This document shows, in pieces, positions 28,043 to 37,027 of a stretch of DNA of 64,000 nt. The notes below the pieces were generated by a model. The model searched no databases. It saw only the letters and a list, made by a program, of their open reading frames with translations, and was not told the origin of the DNA. This DNA comes from Massilibacillus massiliensis (GTDB lineage: Bacteria; Bacillota; Negativicutes; FLKF01): assembly GCF_900086705.1 (NCBI RefSeq), contig NZ_LT575483.1, positions 3,391,533 through 3,455,532 on the forward strand, read 5' to 3'. The first letter of the stretch is position 1. Every line of letters begins with the position of its first letter. A program made the position numbers and the translations under genes.

Positions 28043-28184
28043 ATGCGGTAAATGGTTTCGAGAAGATGAAATGATTCAAGATAGTTGCAGTCTATTCCCA
28101 CCTATAATTAAAGACGAATGGTATTGCGAAAAATGTTATGAAGAAAATGAAGAATATGAACGGGAACAAGGATTAAGGATGTGA
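28020..28184 (+). CDS. Small cysteine-rich phage protein
   Basis: The 54-residue ORF MLKRKCCECGKWFREDEMIQ... has C-C-x2-C and a YCEKCYEE pair, a treble-clef or zinc-ribbon pattern. AAGGAG lies upstream. It overlaps the preceding gene. Function unknown. Confidence 0.55.
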   Translation: MLKRKCCECGKWFREDEMIQDSCSLFPPIIKDEWYCEKCYEENEEYEREQGLRM

Positions 28185-28190
28185 GTAACA

Positions 28191-28364
28191 ATGAGCTGCA
28201 AATGTGCAAAATATGATTCTGATAGTGGTAGATTTGATTGTTCGGTATCTGGAAGTGGGTGTATGTATTTAATCCCAAATTCGAAAAGATGTGCGGAAGA
28301 ATGGGGAGAAGGTCCAGACACTAATGATTTAGATAATAAGGAGCGTGATGAAAATGACTTGTGA
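28191..28364 (+). CDS. Small cysteine-rich phage protein
   Basis: The 57-residue ORF MSCKCAKYDSDSGRFDCSVS... has five cysteines (CKC, C, C, C) and an acidic tail. It resembles short cysteine-rich proteins in other prophages. Function unknown. Confidence 0.5.
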   Translation: MSCKCAKYDSDSGRFDCSVSGSGCMYLIPNSKRCAEEWGEGPDTNDLDNKERDENDL

Positions 28365-28482
28365 TGAATGTATAAAATCAGATGTATGCAATCAAAAAGA
28401 AGTTTATAAAGAGGTAATTAGAACGCTGGCTAATACAACTATTAACGTAAGCAGCAGCGAAAAAACACATACAGTATTGTGA
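28354..28482 (+). CDS. Small phage ORF with paired cysteines
   Basis: The 42-residue ORF MTCDECIKSDVCNQKEVYKE... overlaps the previous gene by 11 bases. The C-x2-C-x5-C pattern repeats the theme of its neighbours. Function unknown. Confidence 0.4.
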   Translation: MTCDECIKSDVCNQKEVYKEVIRTLANTTINVSSSEKTHTVL

Positions 28483-28586
28483 ACAGTAAAACGCTTCGAG
28501 AAGAACATGGAATTGTTTTCAATGCTGAATGTAGTAAATTTATAAATCGATGCAAAATTAAAATGTAAAAGGGAGCGTGATAAACA

Positions 28587-29120
28587 ATGAAAGCAATAAC
28601 GATATTAGAGCCGTGGGCGAGTCTTATTGCCTGTGGTGCTAAAAAGATAGAGACGCGGAGTTGGAGGACGCATTATAGGGGCAAAATTGCAATTCATGCA
28701 GCAAAAAGTTTAAAAGCATGGCATATGAATTTAGCTTGGGAAGAACCGATATTTTCGGCTTTAAAAGAACACGGATATGTAGAAACAAGTGCAGAAGGAA
28801 ATACGTGTATTAGCTATGAAGGTCTTGGATGTGTAATTGCGATAGCGGATTTAGTAGATTGTGCAAGAGTAACATGCAGAGCAAACTTAAAAATTGGTAA
28901 TCAAGAAGTTGGAAAAGCAATATTGGAAAACGATATGATCGTAACAGGAAAGGAACTTGCATTCGGTGATTTTACCTATAATAGATATGCATGGAAATTA
29001 GATAATGTACAGCCTATAACGCCGATTGCGGCGAAAGGGCAGCAACGACTATGGAATTGGGATATACCAGATGATTATTTTTTAGAAAATTTCTATATGG
29101 GAGGAAACAAAAATGAGTAA
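28587..29120 (+). CDS. ASCH-domain protein
   Basis: The 177-residue protein has the ASCH fold pattern: AITILEPWASLIACGAKKIETRSWRT near the start as two adjoining motifs, then YRGKIAIHAAK and GCVIAIADLVDC. ASCH domains bind RNA or modified nucleotides. Phage copies are common and may influence translation or transcription. GGGAGCGTG precedes the ATG. Confidence 0.82.
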   Translation: MKAITILEPWASLIACGAKKIETRSWRTHYRGKIAIHAAKSLKAWHMNLAWEEPIFSALKEHGYVETSAEGNTCISYEGLGCVIAIADLVDCARVTCRANLKIGNQEVGKAILENDMIVTGKELAFGDFTYNRYAWKLDNVQPITPIAAKGQQRLWNWDIPDDYFLENFYMGGNKNE

Positions 29121-29244
29121 AGAAAAATTAATGAATGCAACAATAGAAAACGTTAAGATAACAAACGGCGAAATAACAAAATACGAATGCATTGAATTTG
29201 ATAATTATGAATGGGACTGCATAATGCCTAATCTTGGTGGCTGA
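29113..29244 (+). CDS. Small phage ORF
   Basis: The 43-residue ORF MSKEKLMNATIENVKITNGE... ends IMPNLGG and follows GGGAGGAAAC. It overlaps the end of the ASCH gene. Function unknown. Confidence 0.45.
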   Translation: MSKEKLMNATIENVKITNGEITKYECIEFDNYEWDCIMPNLGG

Positions 29245-29335
29245 AAATGTACCCAACTTGGGTACAAAGAAAGGTTGGAATCATGAATAAAAATTCAATA
29301 CAATAAATATTGAGCTTAGACAAGGAGGTTTTTGA

Positions 29336-29854
29336 ATGGGATTAACCAAAAAAGATCATGAGGAAATCGAAAATTTATTTAACAAGGCAGTTTCTTTCGG
29401 TCGTAGACAATCAACCGAAAGGGATACATACAGACGTACTGAACGGTCATTGCGCGCATATCCGATTTTGAAAGAAAATATCAAGCGTTACGAATTAGAT
29501 ATAAAAGATATTGCCAAAGAGGACATGCGAACCTCAAAAGACTTTGTTTTATATCTTGCTAATTCCGGCGGTAGTGAAAAAATGGATATAGAAGATATCC
29601 GGGAAGCGAAAATTTTAGCAATCAGGCAAAAAATAGTCAGAGATCAAAAAAAGATCGAAGAAATTAATATAGCTTTAAACACGATAAAGAGTGATGAATA
29701 TTATCAAGTGATTGAAATGATCTATTTTGAAGGTTTAAAAGAGGAAGAAATAGTTGAACAAATGCATTGTGATAGGACAACGGTATACCGCAATAGGAAA
29801 AGGCTCATAAACACAATCAGCGTGAGTTTATGGGGTGCGGATGCCGTGCAATAA
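29336..29854 (+). CDS. ArpU-like late transcription regulator
   Basis: The 172-residue protein has a helical N-terminus and a C-terminal sigma-region-4-like helix-turn-helix (EGLKEEEIVEQMHCDRTTVY, then RNRKRLI). This is the ArpU/YqaQ type, placed just before the packaging genes in many Firmicutes phages, where it activates late transcription. AAGGAGG precedes the ATG. Confidence 0.8.
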   Translation: MGLTKKDHEEIENLFNKAVSFGRRQSTERDTYRRTERSLRAYPILKENIKRYELDIKDIAKEDMRTSKDFVLYLANSGGSEKMDIEDIREAKILAIRQKIVRDQKKIEEINIALNTIKSDEYYQVIEMIYFEGLKEEEIVEQMHCDRTTVYRNRKRLINTISVSLWGADAVQ

Positions 29855-29948
29855 TCCCGTGCCATAAAGATGCAATTTTCTTGTGCGATTTTTAGTGCTA
29901 TACTATGTGCAAGGCAAAAACCGTCAAATAATCGAATACATATAAAAA

Positions 29949-29980
29949 GGCGTTGCTACAATTAGCAGCGTCTTTTTTGT
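29949..29980 (+). terminator. Intrinsic terminator before the HNH and packaging genes
   Basis: GGCGTTGCT pairs with AGCAGCGTC (two G-U pairs) around ACAATT and is followed by T6. A TATACT -10-like hexamer lies about 40 bases upstream near 29909, so late transcripts may start and pass through this element. Confidence 0.65.
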
Positions 29981-30003
29981 ATGCGCAAAAGGGGCTGCAC
30001 ACT

Positions 30004-30288
30004 ATGAATTTAAAAAAACAGAAGCGTATTAGGTTACGTGGCAAAGCAGTTGCTGAACTAAATCAATTCATTCATGAAAGAGATAATTATACTTGTGTTG
30101 TGCCGGGCTGTGGTAAACATGTGCCTATTGGTGAGAAGTGGCATCATGAGCCGTGCGGAGTATACAAAGAAGATATTCCCGAAAAGGGATGCCTGCTTTG
30201 CTATAAACATCACCAGCAGCGCGACGGGAAAAACAGTGCAGAGATAAGGGAAGCCTGTGAAGGTTATTTAAATAATCTTTATTTTTAA
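30004..30288 (+). CDS. HNH-like zinc protein
   Basis: The 94-residue protein has YTCVVPGCGKHVPIGEKWHH and CLLCYKHHQQRDGKN, cysteine pairs and His-His of an HNH-like fold. The start is ATG 30004 after AAGGGG. It may be a nuclease or a structural zinc protein. It precedes a second HNH gene. Confidence 0.6.
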   Translation: MNLKKQKRIRLRGKAVAELNQFIHERDNYTCVVPGCGKHVPIGEKWHHEPCGVYKEDIPEKGCLLCYKHHQQRDGKNSAEIREACEGYLNNLYF

Positions 30289-30422
30289 AATCAAATTTAA
30301 AATTGAAATTCAATTGTATTACAAATTGGGGTTTGATTTTTGTTTACAAATGAAATTAAAATAATGAATTCTATTTAGGATTCGGACAACTCAAAAAAAC
30401 AAACTGAAAGTGAGGTCTTCAT

Positions 30423-30731
30423 ATGGCAAAAGAATTTGCAAAAGCATTTTACAACAGCGGCGCATGGAAGAAGGCAAGCAAGACCTATGCAGCTTCTAAA
30501 TTCTTTTTGTGTGAAAAATGCGGAAGACAGGGCTACATAGTGCATCACAAAGAAACCTTAACGCCGTCAAACATTAATGATCCTGCGATTGCGTTAGGTT
30601 GGAACAACCTTATGTATCTATGCCTAGACTGTCACAACGCCATTCATGGCAAGCAGGACAGCAGGCAAGCTGTATTTGATACCAATGGCGACATGGTTGG
30701 GATTGTCGAAGCCCCCCCTAATTGTGTGTAG
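30423..30731 (+). CDS. HNH endonuclease
   Basis: The 102-residue protein has CEKCGRQGYIVHHKETLTPS and LMYLCLDCHNAIHGKQD, a complete zinc-stabilised HNH motif. HNH proteins beside terminase genes assist packaging nuclease activity in HK97-type phages. GTGAGGTC precedes the ATG. Confidence 0.9.
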   Translation: MAKEFAKAFYNSGAWKKASKTYAASKFFLCEKCGRQGYIVHHKETLTPSNINDPAIALGWNNLMYLCLDCHNAIHGKQDSRQAVFDTNGDMVGIVEAPPNCV

Positions 30732-30822
30732 AATGAGAAAATTTGAAGACCGGAGTCCACCCTTCAAAAAATACATGACTCATACGCGTGAGGGGGTGTG
30801 GTATAAAGTGAGGTGATTTTGG

Positions 30823-31203
30823 ATGAAATTAACAGATGAAGAACGGATTGAAGAAGAAAAACGCAGAATTGACAGCATAAACAAAGAGAAGCGCAGACTT
30901 AATAGTATATTCACGAAAATAGATGTAAAGGCAAAAAAGGCTGTGCAATCACTTATTGAAAATGCAGCTTTTATGGCTGTTACATTACAAGACTTGCAAC
31001 GAGATATAAATGAAAAAGGGGCAGTAAGTGAATATAAAAATGGCGAGAATCAATGGGGAACAAAGAAGTCTCCAGAGGTTGAAATATATAATACGATGGT
31101 AAAAAATCATGCGGCAATTATAAAACAATTAACTGAATTGCTGCCCAGAAAAGATCCAAAGCCGGAAGATGATGGATTTGAAACCTTCGTGAATAATAGA
31201 TGA
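30823..31203 (+). CDS. terS: Phage terminase small subunit, P27 family
   Basis: The 126-residue protein has the conserved C-terminal pattern EVEIYNTMVKNHAAIIKQLT with the following LLP of P27-type small terminases. These recognise phage DNA and recruit TerL. The stop overlaps the ATG of terL. GAGGTGAT lies upstream. Confidence 0.88.
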   Translation: MKLTDEERIEEEKRRIDSINKEKRRLNSIFTKIDVKAKKAVQSLIENAAFMAVTLQDLQRDINEKGAVSEYKNGENQWGTKKSPEVEIYNTMVKNHAAIIKQLTELLPRKDPKPEDDGFETFVNNR

Positions 31204-32906
31204 ATAAAAAAGTCGTCAAAATGATTAGCTATCCGCTTGCGTATAATCCGGTTATTGAATATTTTAACTGGATAAATGAAAACAGGGAGAAAGTTTCAAG
31301 TAAGATTTTCAAAGTTTACAGAGAGCTTGTAAAAATAATTTATGATTCAGGTAGCGAATGGGAATATAGCGCTAAAAGAGCGAATCATGCAATTGAGTTT
31401 ATTGAAAATTATTGCAAACATTCCAAAGGCAAAGCTGGCGGAAGTCCATTTATGCTTGAATTATGGCAAAAAGCATTAGTAGCGGCTACATTTGGATTTA
31501 TTCATAAAATTGATGGTACACGAAAGCACCAAGAGGTTATTTTAATAGTTGCTAGAAAAAATGGAAAATCAACTCTTGCAGCGGCTGTAGGGTTATATCT
31601 ACAGATTGCAGATTTAGAACCGGGAGCGGAAGTATACGCTTGTGCAACGAAAAAAGATCAGGCAAAAATAATATGGCTTGAAGCGAAAAGAATGGTTAAA
31701 AAGTCACCTGCACTACGAAAAAGAATCAAACCTTTAGTAGCAGAAATGACGTCTGATTTTAATGATTCTTTTTTTAAACCTCTTGGCAGTGATTCAGATA
31801 CGTTAGATGGTTTAAATGTACACGGTGCGTTATTGGATGAAATACACGCTTGGAAGGATAAAAATTTATATGATGTAATTTTTGATGGTACAACAGCAAG
31901 AGAACAACCTTTGATTTTTATTACTTCTACAGCCGGAACGATTAGAGAATCAGTATATGATTTTAAATATGGTGAATGCGAAGACGTTATAAATGGTTAT
32001 GACGATCCGGGCGGGTTTAAAAATGAAAGGCTTTTGCCAATTATTTACGAGTTAGACAATAGAAAAGAATGGCAAGAGCCAGAATGTTGGCATAAAGCGA
32101 ATCCGGGACTTGGCACTATAAAAAAAATAGATCAGTTGAAAACAAAGGTTGAAAAGGCGAAAAAAAATCCTATGCTGGTAAAAAATCTTTTGTGTAAGGA
32201 TTTTAATATCAGAGAAACATCGTCGCAAGCATGGCTTACTTTTGAGCAACTCAACAATCAAGCTGTATTTGATATTCCGGCATTAAAGCCACGCTATGGG
32301 ATTGGTGGCGTTGACCTTTCGATTACTACAGACCTTACAAGCGCATGTGTTTTGTTTATGACGCCAGGGGATACCACAATATATTACTTACACATGTATT
32401 GGCTACCAGAGGATTTACTTGAGTCGCGGGATAAAGAAGATAAAATACCATACAGATTATGGCATGATTTGAGGCTATTGCGGACAACTCCGGGAAATAA
32501 AGTAAATTATAAATTTGTCGTAGAGTGGTTTATTGAATTACGAGAGATTTATGATATTTGGATTCCTTGGATTGGCTATGACAGTTATTCGGCAACGTAT
32601 TTTGTGGAGGAGCTAAAAGAAAAATTTGGAGAGGAATGCCCGGAACAAGTCATGCAGGGAGCAAAAACCTTATCGGGTCCATTACGGTCTTTAGGTGCTG
32701 ACCTTGATTCTAAGCGAATTAATTACAATAACAATCCTATTACCAAATGGTGCCTTAGCAATGTTGCTGTAATTGAGGATAGAAATGCAAATTTACTGCC
32801 TTGTAAAACGAGTAATCAGCGACGGCGTATCGATGGATTTGCTGCAATGCTTGATGCTTATGTAACATTAGAACGGCATCAGGAAGAATATTTAAACTTA
32901 ATTTAG
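31200..32906 (+). CDS. terL: Phage terminase large subunit
   Basis: The 568-residue packaging motor has the ATPase Walker A (VARKNGKSTLAAAV), Walker B (GALLDEIHAW) and coupling motif (IFITSTAG). The C-terminal RNase H-like nuclease includes GIGGVDLSITTDL and later IGYDSYSATYF. It packages DNA into the prohead. Length is typical of the YmfN/Terminase_1 group. Confidence 0.95.
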   Translation: MNKKVVKMISYPLAYNPVIEYFNWINENREKVSSKIFKVYRELVKIIYDSGSEWEYSAKRANHAIEFIENYCKHSKGKAGGSPFMLELWQKALVAATFGFIHKIDGTRKHQEVILIVARKNGKSTLAAAVGLYLQIADLEPGAEVYACATKKDQAKIIWLEAKRMVKKSPALRKRIKPLVAEMTSDFNDSFFKPLGSDSDTLDGLNVHGALLDEIHAWKDKNLYDVIFDGTTAREQPLIFITSTAGTIRESVYDFKYGECEDVINGYDDPGGFKNERLLPIIYELDNRKEWQEPECWHKANPGLGTIKKIDQLKTKVEKAKKNPMLVKNLLCKDFNIRETSSQAWLTFEQLNNQAVFDIPALKPRYGIGGVDLSITTDLTSACVLFMTPGDTTIYYLHMYWLPEDLLESRDKEDKIPYRLWHDLRLLRTTPGNKVNYKFVVEWFIELREIYDIWIPWIGYDSYSATYFVEELKEKFGEECPEQVMQGAKTLSGPLRSLGADLDSKRINYNNNPITKWCLSNVAVIEDRNANLLPCKTSNQRRRIDGFAAMLDAYVTLERHQEEYLNLI

Positions 32907-32921
32907 AAATGGGGGATTTTT

Positions 32922-34178
32922 TTGTGGTTAATAAATAAGTTAACAGGAGTTTTTAACCGTTCGCCGACTGTCGTTAGGTATCAGCTAGTTACAGATCGCG
33001 GGAACGGTTTTTATTCGTGGAATGGAAAGCTTTATAAATCCGATATTGTGCGAAGTTGCATAAGACCGTTTTATAAATCCATAGGTAAACTACTTGCAAA
33101 ACAGATTCGCCAAAGTGGTACAGATTTAAAAATAAATCCGGATTTGTATGTAAAGTTGTTGCTTGAAGAACCAAACCCGTACATGACGGGGCAAATGTTA
33201 CAAGAAAAGTTGGCAATACAGTTTAAATTAAATAACAATGCATTTGCTTTTATTAACCGGGATGATAACGGGTTTGCAATAGAGATATATCCAATTCCGG
33301 CAATTGCAGTAGAGGCTGTTTACGATGCACAATATCAGCTTTATTTTAAATTTGCATTTCAAAACGGAAGAACAGCAACTTTTTCGTATGAGGATGTAAT
33401 TCATTTACGGCAGGATTATTACAACAATGATATTTTTGGTGATGGCAATCAAGACGTTTTAGCGGGGTTAATGGAGATTGTTACAACAATTGATCAGGGA
33501 ATCATCAAAGCAATTAAAAATAGTGCTGTAATAAAGTGGTTACTCAAATTTAAAGGAGTAATACGTCCAGAAGATATTCAAGCACAAACTAAAAAGTTTG
33601 TTGATGATTTTCTAAAAATAACTGATAGCGCTGATAATTCCATAGCAGGGGCGGCTGGAACTGATTCAAAGGCAGACGTTGAGCAAGTGCAACCAACTGA
33701 TTATGTGCCTAATGCTTCGCAAATGGATAAAACCGTGCAACGTATTTATAATTATTTCGGCACAAATGAAAAAATCATTCAATCAAAATTTAATGAAGAT
33801 GAATGGAATGCATACTTTGAGGCTGAAATTGAGCCATTTTCCATACAATCGTCAAATGAATTTACAAGAAAACTTTTTTCGAGACGTGAACGCAGTTTTG
33901 GAAATCGGATTATTTTTGAAGCTAGTAGTTTGCAATATGCCAGCATGAAAACAAAGCTGAATTTAATGCAAATGGTAGATAGAGGGGCATTGACACCTAA
34001 TGAGTGGCGTTTAGTTTTAAATATGGCACCAATTGAGGGTGGAGATAAACCTATTAGAAGGCTTGATACAGCGGTTATTAATCAATTATTTGAGGGGTTT
34101 AAAGCACATGAAAGGCAATTAGAAGATATCAAGAATTTGTTAGCTGTAATTAGTAAAGGGGGTGATGAAAATTCCTAA
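32922..34178 (+). CDS. Phage portal protein, HK97 family
   Basis: The 418-residue protein forms the dodecameric DNA entry ring. Family features are the N-terminal stretch WNGKLYKSDIVRSCIRPFYK, PNPYMTGQMLQEKLAIQ and a C-terminal helical crown. Start at TTG 32922 follows GGGGG. It overlaps the protease gene. Confidence 0.93.
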   Translation: MWLINKLTGVFNRSPTVVRYQLVTDRGNGFYSWNGKLYKSDIVRSCIRPFYKSIGKLLAKQIRQSGTDLKINPDLYVKLLLEEPNPYMTGQMLQEKLAIQFKLNNNAFAFINRDDNGFAIEIYPIPAIAVEAVYDAQYQLYFKFAFQNGRTATFSYEDVIHLRQDYYNNDIFGDGNQDVLAGLMEIVTTIDQGIIKAIKNSAVIKWLLKFKGVIRPEDIQAQTKKFVDDFLKITDSADNSIAGAAGTDSKADVEQVQPTDYVPNASQMDKTVQRIYNYFGTNEKIIQSKFNEDEWNAYFEAEIEPFSIQSSNEFTRKLFSRRERSFGNRIIFEASSLQYASMKTKLNLMQMVDRGALTPNEWRLVLNMAPIEGGDKPIRRLDTAVINQLFEGFKAHERQLEDIKNLLAVISKGGDENS

Positions 34179-34863
34179 GTTGCAAATTAGGGGCGTTATA
34201 ATTCCAAATAACTATCAGGAAATTTATGATTATTTCGGAATTGAAGCAACAAGTCCTAAAAATGTGAGCAATTTTTTGCAGGCTCTAGCAGGTGAAAGTG
34301 TCGACGTTGAAATTAATAGCCCGGGTGGCGATGTTTATTCTGGATCAGAAATATACACAACATTAAAGGCATATCAAGGCACTATCAATATTAGAATTGT
34401 GGGAATGGCAGCCAGTGCCGCAAGTGTTATTGCTATGGCTGGTGATACTATTTATATTTCACCGACAGCGCAGATCATGATTCATAATGTTTCAAGTTAT
34501 GCAGGTGGGGATTATAGAGATATGCAGCATGCTGCCGATGTTCTTAAGGGCATGAATATGTCAATATGTAACGCCTATTTATTAAAGACTGGTATAGAAA
34601 AAGAGACTTTACTGGATTTAATGAATAAAGAAACATACATGAATGCACAGCAGGCGAAGGAACTTGGTTTTGCTGACGAAATACTTTTCGATAATGAAAA
34701 TAAACTTGTCGCAAGTGCCTGTCCTTCTGTATTGTTACCACCAGAGGTAATAAATAAGGTGCGGAATTTATTAGTTGGACAAAAAAATAATGATCGAATG
34801 GAAGCTCTAGCCGAAAAGGAACGGTTAGAGCTTTTAAAATTAAGGGGGAAAATAAATGAATAA
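34165..34863 (+). CDS. ClpP-like prohead protease
   Basis: The roughly 232-residue protein has the ClpP fold: INSPGGDVYSGSEIYTTL, the catalytic serine in MAASAASVIAMAGD, and the histidine in IMIHNVSSYAGG. It probably matures the prohead by removing the capsid delta domain. ATG 34165 or GTG 34162 is the start; both sit within an AAAGGGGGTGAT Shine-Dalgarno. Confidence 0.93.
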   Translation: MKIPKLQIRGVIIPNNYQEIYDYFGIEATSPKNVSNFLQALAGESVDVEINSPGGDVYSGSEIYTTLKAYQGTINIRIVGMAASAASVIAMAGDTIYISPTAQIMIHNVSSYAGGDYRDMQHAADVLKGMNMSICNAYLLKTGIEKETLLDLMNKETYMNAQQAKELGFADEILFDNENKLVASACPSVLLPPEVINKVRNLLVGQKNNDRMEALAEKERLELLKLRGKINE

Positions 34864-36118
34864 AGAAAAGTATTTGGCTAAAAGGAATGAATTACTTATT
34901 CAGGCTGAAAATTTTATCAATGAAGGAAAGATTAAAGAAGCCCAAGAAATCCGGAATCAAATAGAAAAATTGGACACGGATTTTGAAGATGCAGCTAAAG
35001 AAATGGCAAATTTATCTGCATTGCAAAAGGGAACTGTTGTATTAAACCTTGTCAATAAGTCAGTAAAACCTAATGGCATGCAAACAGTAGATCAAATAGG
35101 GTTTAATGGTCAGAATCAGAATAAAGAAGAGTTTACCGCCGAAGAAAAAAAGCTATATAAGAATGCATTTGCAAAGCACTTGATGGGCGTTTCACAGGAT
35201 AAAGACGAAAGTGAAATGTTTTCCCGTATGAACACTAAATTTAGTAATGCAGTGCAAACCGAAGCAGCGCATACGGTTTTAGTTCCTGAAACCGTAAGGG
35301 ATCAGATTTGGCAAGAGATAGGAGAAGCACATCCTATTTTAAATGATTTGGCTATGACTTTTGTTCCGGGAGACTTGACGTTAATCAAGGAAGAGAATTC
35401 ATTGAGCAATGCAGATGGATCAAATGAGGAAGACGAAGCGGGGGACGATGATGAACTTGACTTTGGTGAATTAAATTTAACAGGCTGTGAATTGTCAAAG
35501 GCGATTACAATTAGTTGGAAATTAAAGAAAATGTCAATGGATGCTTTTTTGACGTACATAACTAAGAAAATTGCTGAAAAAATGGGGAATGGTCTGGCTA
35601 AATGGGTTGTTGAAGGGAAAGGAAAGCCTGGAACAAATGATACTTGGAAACCACAGGCAAGAGGTATAGCCGTTGCATTAGAAGCGGAGACTTCTACTCC
35701 ACAAGTCATTTCTTATTCAGATAGCGATCCGATCGTTTATAAAAAATTGACGGCGGCACTTGCGAAAATGAAATCAGGTTATTTAAGTGGCGCGGCTATC
35801 TATGCACAGAATGACATGATATGGAATGTACTTGCTAATATTGTTGATGGAGTTGGTCGACCTATTTTTGTACCTGATGCAAATGCAGGCGGTGTAGGAA
35901 GAATTTTAGGATTGCCAGTTAAAGAGGAAGATGCTGTTTCAAAAGGGGAAATTGTGATTGGTAATGTTGGAAAGGGATATGCAATTAATGCTAATGAGAA
36001 TATCACAATGTACCAAGAAGATCATGTAAAACCTAGAAAAACCGACTATATGGGATATGCCATTATTGATGGTGATGTATTGACGACGAAAGCATTTGTA
36101 TTGATAAAAAAAAATTAA
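34856..36118 (+). CDS. Major capsid protein, HK97 fold
   Basis: The 420-residue protein has an N-terminal helical scaffolding (delta) region to about residue 100, then the HK97 core (VLVPETVRDQIWQEIGEAHP, GAAIYAQNDMIWNVLANI, GLPVKEEDAVSKGEIVIGN). It follows portal and protease. An acidic insertion lies near residue 190 (SNEEDEAGDDDELDFGEL). The gene ends in a run of nine A, which could allow -1 slippage into the next reading frame. Confidence 0.95.
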   Translation: MNKEKYLAKRNELLIQAENFINEGKIKEAQEIRNQIEKLDTDFEDAAKEMANLSALQKGTVVLNLVNKSVKPNGMQTVDQIGFNGQNQNKEEFTAEEKKLYKNAFAKHLMGVSQDKDESEMFSRMNTKFSNAVQTEAAHTVLVPETVRDQIWQEIGEAHPILNDLAMTFVPGDLTLIKEENSLSNADGSNEEDEAGDDDELDFGELNLTGCELSKAITISWKLKKMSMDAFLTYITKKIAEKMGNGLAKWVVEGKGKPGTNDTWKPQARGIAVALEAETSTPQVISYSDSDPIVYKKLTAALAKMKSGYLSGAAIYAQNDMIWNVLANIVDGVGRPIFVPDANAGGVGRILGLPVKEEDAVSKGEIVIGNVGKGYAINANENITMYQEDHVKPRKTDYMGYAIIDGDVLTTKAFVLIKKN

Positions 36119-36372
36119 ATACCGTAAGCCTTGAAAATGCTACATTCAGTAAAGCCGCTGCCGCTGACGTAGTGCTTACAGTATCAGGTAACGCAGTGAG
36201 TAATGTAAAAAATGGTAGTGCCATTGTAAATGTTGATAATTATACTGTCGCAGACGGAAAGGTGATTTTTAAGAAAGAATATTTGGCTACGTTAGCAAAT
36301 GGTGATAAAAAAATCACTGTCGTTATGGCGTCAGGCGATAGTCTGAGTGTAATTATTACGATTACAGATTAG
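36112..36372 (+). CDS. X2/Ig-like domain, probable -1 frameshift extension of the capsid protein
   Basis: In the -1 frame relative to the capsid gene, 86 codons run from the A9 tract to TAG 36370-36372. They encode LENATFSKAAAADVVLTVSG and DNYTVADGKVIFKKEYLATL, a complete X2-like beta-sandwich pattern. A separate start at GTG 36172 would remove the first strands and has no ribosome binding site. The heptamer A AAA AAA at 36106-36112 is in the phase required for slippage. The fusion would be 505 residues. Confidence 0.75.
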   Translation, partial: KLNTVSLENATFSKAAAADVVLTVSGNAVSNVKNGSAIVNVDNYTVADGKVIFKKEYLATLANGDKKITVVMASGDSLSVIITITD

Positions 36373-36392
36373 TCTCTAAGAGGTGATTAATA

Positions 36393-36692
36393 TTGACATT
36401 AGAAGACGTAAAAAATTATTTGCGTATTGATGAAGATATTACCGAAGATGATATCACAATCCAATCGCTTATTACAGCCGCACAGCAATACATCACGAAC
36501 CAAACGGGCAAACAGTATGCAGATGATGAAATTTGGAATGTCTGCATTGAGCTACTTGTCTCCCATTGGTACGATACCCGGCAACCAAATCCAACGAAGC
36601 CCGGAACTCTTTCTGAATATCCGCACAGCATAACTGCAATTATTACACATATAGCATTATGCGGTGCATATCCGGAGGAAGTAAAAATATGA
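36393..36692 (+). CDS. Head-tail connector protein, gp6-like
   Basis: The 99-residue protein matches small HK97 gp6-like connectors: LEDVKNYLRIDEDITEDDIT, ITAAQQYITNQTGKQY, and a helix with HWYDTRQP. TTG 36393 follows AGAGGTGAT. It would form the ring under the portal. Confidence 0.88.
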   Translation: MTLEDVKNYLRIDEDITEDDITIQSLITAAQQYITNQTGKQYADDEIWNVCIELLVSHWYDTRQPNPTKPGTLSEYPHSITAIITHIALCGAYPEEVKI

Positions 36693-37027
36693 ACGCAGGT
36701 ACATTAGACCGCAAAATTACTTTTTACCGCTATGAAGACGTTGAAAACGAAGTAGGTGCAAATGAACAAAAGCCTGTTAAGGCTTTTAGCACATGGGCGC
36801 GCATTGAGCCTTTGCGCGGGCGAGAATATTACGAAGCACAGCGAGTCAAAGAAGTCGACAGCTTCAAGATCACTACACGCTACAGGAAAGGTGTAACGGA
36901 TGATATGATTATCCGTTACGGTGAGCAACAGTATGAAATTAAAACCGTAACAGATCCATATATGAGACACGAAAGACTTGAATTATATTGCACAATAAAG
37001 TCAAGAGGCGCTGCTGCAAATGGCTGA
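36689..37027 (+). CDS. Phage head closure / head-tail adaptor
   Basis: The 112-residue protein MNAGTLDRKITFYRYEDVEN... with RIEPLRGREYYEAQRVKEVD is the SPP1 gp16-like adaptor pattern. ATG 36689 has GGAGG at proper distance and overlaps the previous stop (ATGA). The longer frame from 36659 is not supported. Confidence 0.88.
   Translation: MNAGTLDRKITFYRYEDVENEVGANEQKPVKAFSTWARIEPLRGREYYEAQRVKEVDSFKITTRYRKGVTDDMIIRYGEQQYEIKTVTDPYMRHERLELYCTIKSRGAAANG

Noticed and set aside
36172-36372. Independent 66-residue gene starting at GTG 36172
   Set aside because: No ribosome binding site, and the first strands of the beta-sandwich lie upstream in the same frame, so a frameshift extension explains it better.
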